NCBI GenBank assembly: GCA_012798055.1
Contig: JAAZOA010000104.1
Span: forward strand, 1-5,840
DNA from: Syntrophomonadaceae bacterium
GTDB lineage: Bacteria > Bacillota > Syntrophomonadia > Syntrophomonadales > Syntrophomonadaceae
DNA: 5,840 bases
Direction: 5' to 3'
Positions 5,168-5,840 of the stretch are shown here, in pieces (the first letter of the stretch is position 1; each line of letters starts with the position of its first letter). Both the position numbers and the translations under genes were made by a program. A model generated the notes under the pieces. The model worked only from the letters and a program-made list of their open reading frames with translations, ran no database searches and was not told the origin of the DNA.

Positions 5168-5840
5168 CTAACGCCCTAACAACCTCTTTTTACTGGCGGG
5201 GCTGATGACCTGTTTGGTTTCAGGGTAATCTGCCCAAGGATCCTGGCTTGCTTCGAGTCGGAGGTGGGCGTTGGCAATTGTCCATTGGGCTCCTCCGGTA
5301 ATATATGCTAGTTCGCTCCAGGAGCAGGGCATGGAAACCCCCAATCCAGAACGGGCTCGTGCAGAATAAGCGGCTACCGTGGTGGCTCCGCGGCCGTTGC
5401 GGTTGTAATCGATAAATATTTTCCCGAGCCTATTTTGCGGCCCACTAAGTGCAGTGAACATGCTGGGAATTACACTGGCCAGGTGCTGCGCCGCGGCTTT
5501 GGAAAATTACTTGACTTTGCTCCAGCCATCTCTTGGAGTAAGGGGAACCACTATATGCAGACCAGCCCCTCCACTGGTTTTCAAGAAACATCTCAGACCT
5601 AGTTCTTCCAGGAGAATACGCGTCAACTCTGCTGCCTCCAGCATCATAGACCATGTGGTATTCTCCCCAGGATCGAGGTCGAAAACCATCCGGTCTGGTT
5701 TCTCGCAATTGGTGATGCTGGCATTCCAGGTATGAAATTCGATGACATTCATCTGCACTGCGCCGATGAGGGCCGCCGGGGAGTCTATCTCCAACAGGGC
5801 TGGGTGTCCAGGATCACAGGAAATGTCCAAGACTTTCAGG
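5168..5840 (-). pseudogene. ligD: LigD-type primase-polymerase domain, C-terminal part, with an in-frame TAA
   Basis: The frame enters from beyond 5840 and ends at TAG 5170-5168, 223 visible codons before the stop. Polymerase motifs of bacterial NHEJ LigD appear in order: HPALLEIDS, ALIGAVQMNVIEFHTW, the metal-binding VFDLDPGE (Asp-x-Asp), KTSGGAGLHIVVPL, and, after the interruption, GKIFIDYNRNGRGATTVAAY, VSMPCSW and DPWADYPETKQVI. A TAA at 5509-5507 interrupts the same frame between DGWSKVK and FSKAAAQHLAS, where homologues usually have Glu, Asp or Ala. It removes the third catalytic Asp (FIDY), so the truncated product should be inactive. Several normally Pro or Leu positions are changed after the stop (AAYSARAR, DYNRN), in line with relaxed selection. 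The domain would extend DNA ends during Ku-dependent repair. It sits at the C-terminus, so a LIG-POL, PE-LIG-POL or stand-alone polymerase is possible. No terminator is visible after it. Confidence 0.85.

Noticed and set aside
5507..5830. LigD polymerase split into two separate genes (5830-5507 and 5461-5168)
   Set aside because: The frame continues across the TAA with conserved residues before the first ATG at 5461, and neither half has all the catalytic Asp residues.

Overview
The window looks like bacterial chromosome of roughly even base composition, probably from an anaerobe. It carries a rubredoxin, an oxygen-independent HemN/HemW-type radical SAM protein and an Fe-S-type PurF-like enzyme. 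Chloroflexota (Dehalococcoidia-like) or Bacillota are my best guesses from gene content, but the window has no taxonomic marker and I hold this loosely. Every supported gene lies on the minus strand, so transcription runs from high to low coordinates. I see no RNA gene, insertion sequence, CRISPR array or plus-strand gene.

Layout in order of transcription. At 5840-5168 is the end of a LigD-type polymerase domain, interrupted by an in-frame TAA. At 5041-3641 is an intact PurF-family protein with its own putative promoter (-10 near 5108-5103), a TTG start chosen from the ribosome binding site, and a strong intrinsic terminator at 3603-3564. Next come a second putative promoter (3488-3483) and a set of direct repeats. 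At 3398-2741 is a gene that once encoded rubredoxin, a Fer4_19-type ferredoxin-like domain and a CDGSH domain in one chain. It is now interrupted by TGA, TAA and a frameshift at a tetranucleotide repeat. At 2670-1865 is a prenyltransferase/squalene-cyclase-like gene broken by a one-base deletion and a TAG. Then follow an intact small SHOCT membrane protein (1841-1584), an intact radical SAM protein (1547-294), and the intact start of a second, different cyclase-like gene (270-1) that runs off the window.

The main theme is a mosaic of intact and decaying genes. Three of the seven genes carry disabling lesions, yet their frames can be re-joined into recognisable proteins, so the damage is either recent or a sequencing artefact. 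TGA, TAA and TAG all appear as premature stops and all also serve as ordinary terminators here, which argues against codon reassignment. The two most interesting molecules are the three-metal-site fusion, whose rubredoxin part can still be made alone, and the PurF-like protein, which keeps the phosphoribosyltransferase site and Fe-S cysteines but lacks the glutaminase nucleophile. The genes from 3398 down to 1 are closely spaced and probably one operon, combining small electron carriers, a radical SAM enzyme and terpene-cyclase-like proteins. What that operon does cannot be stated from the sequence.
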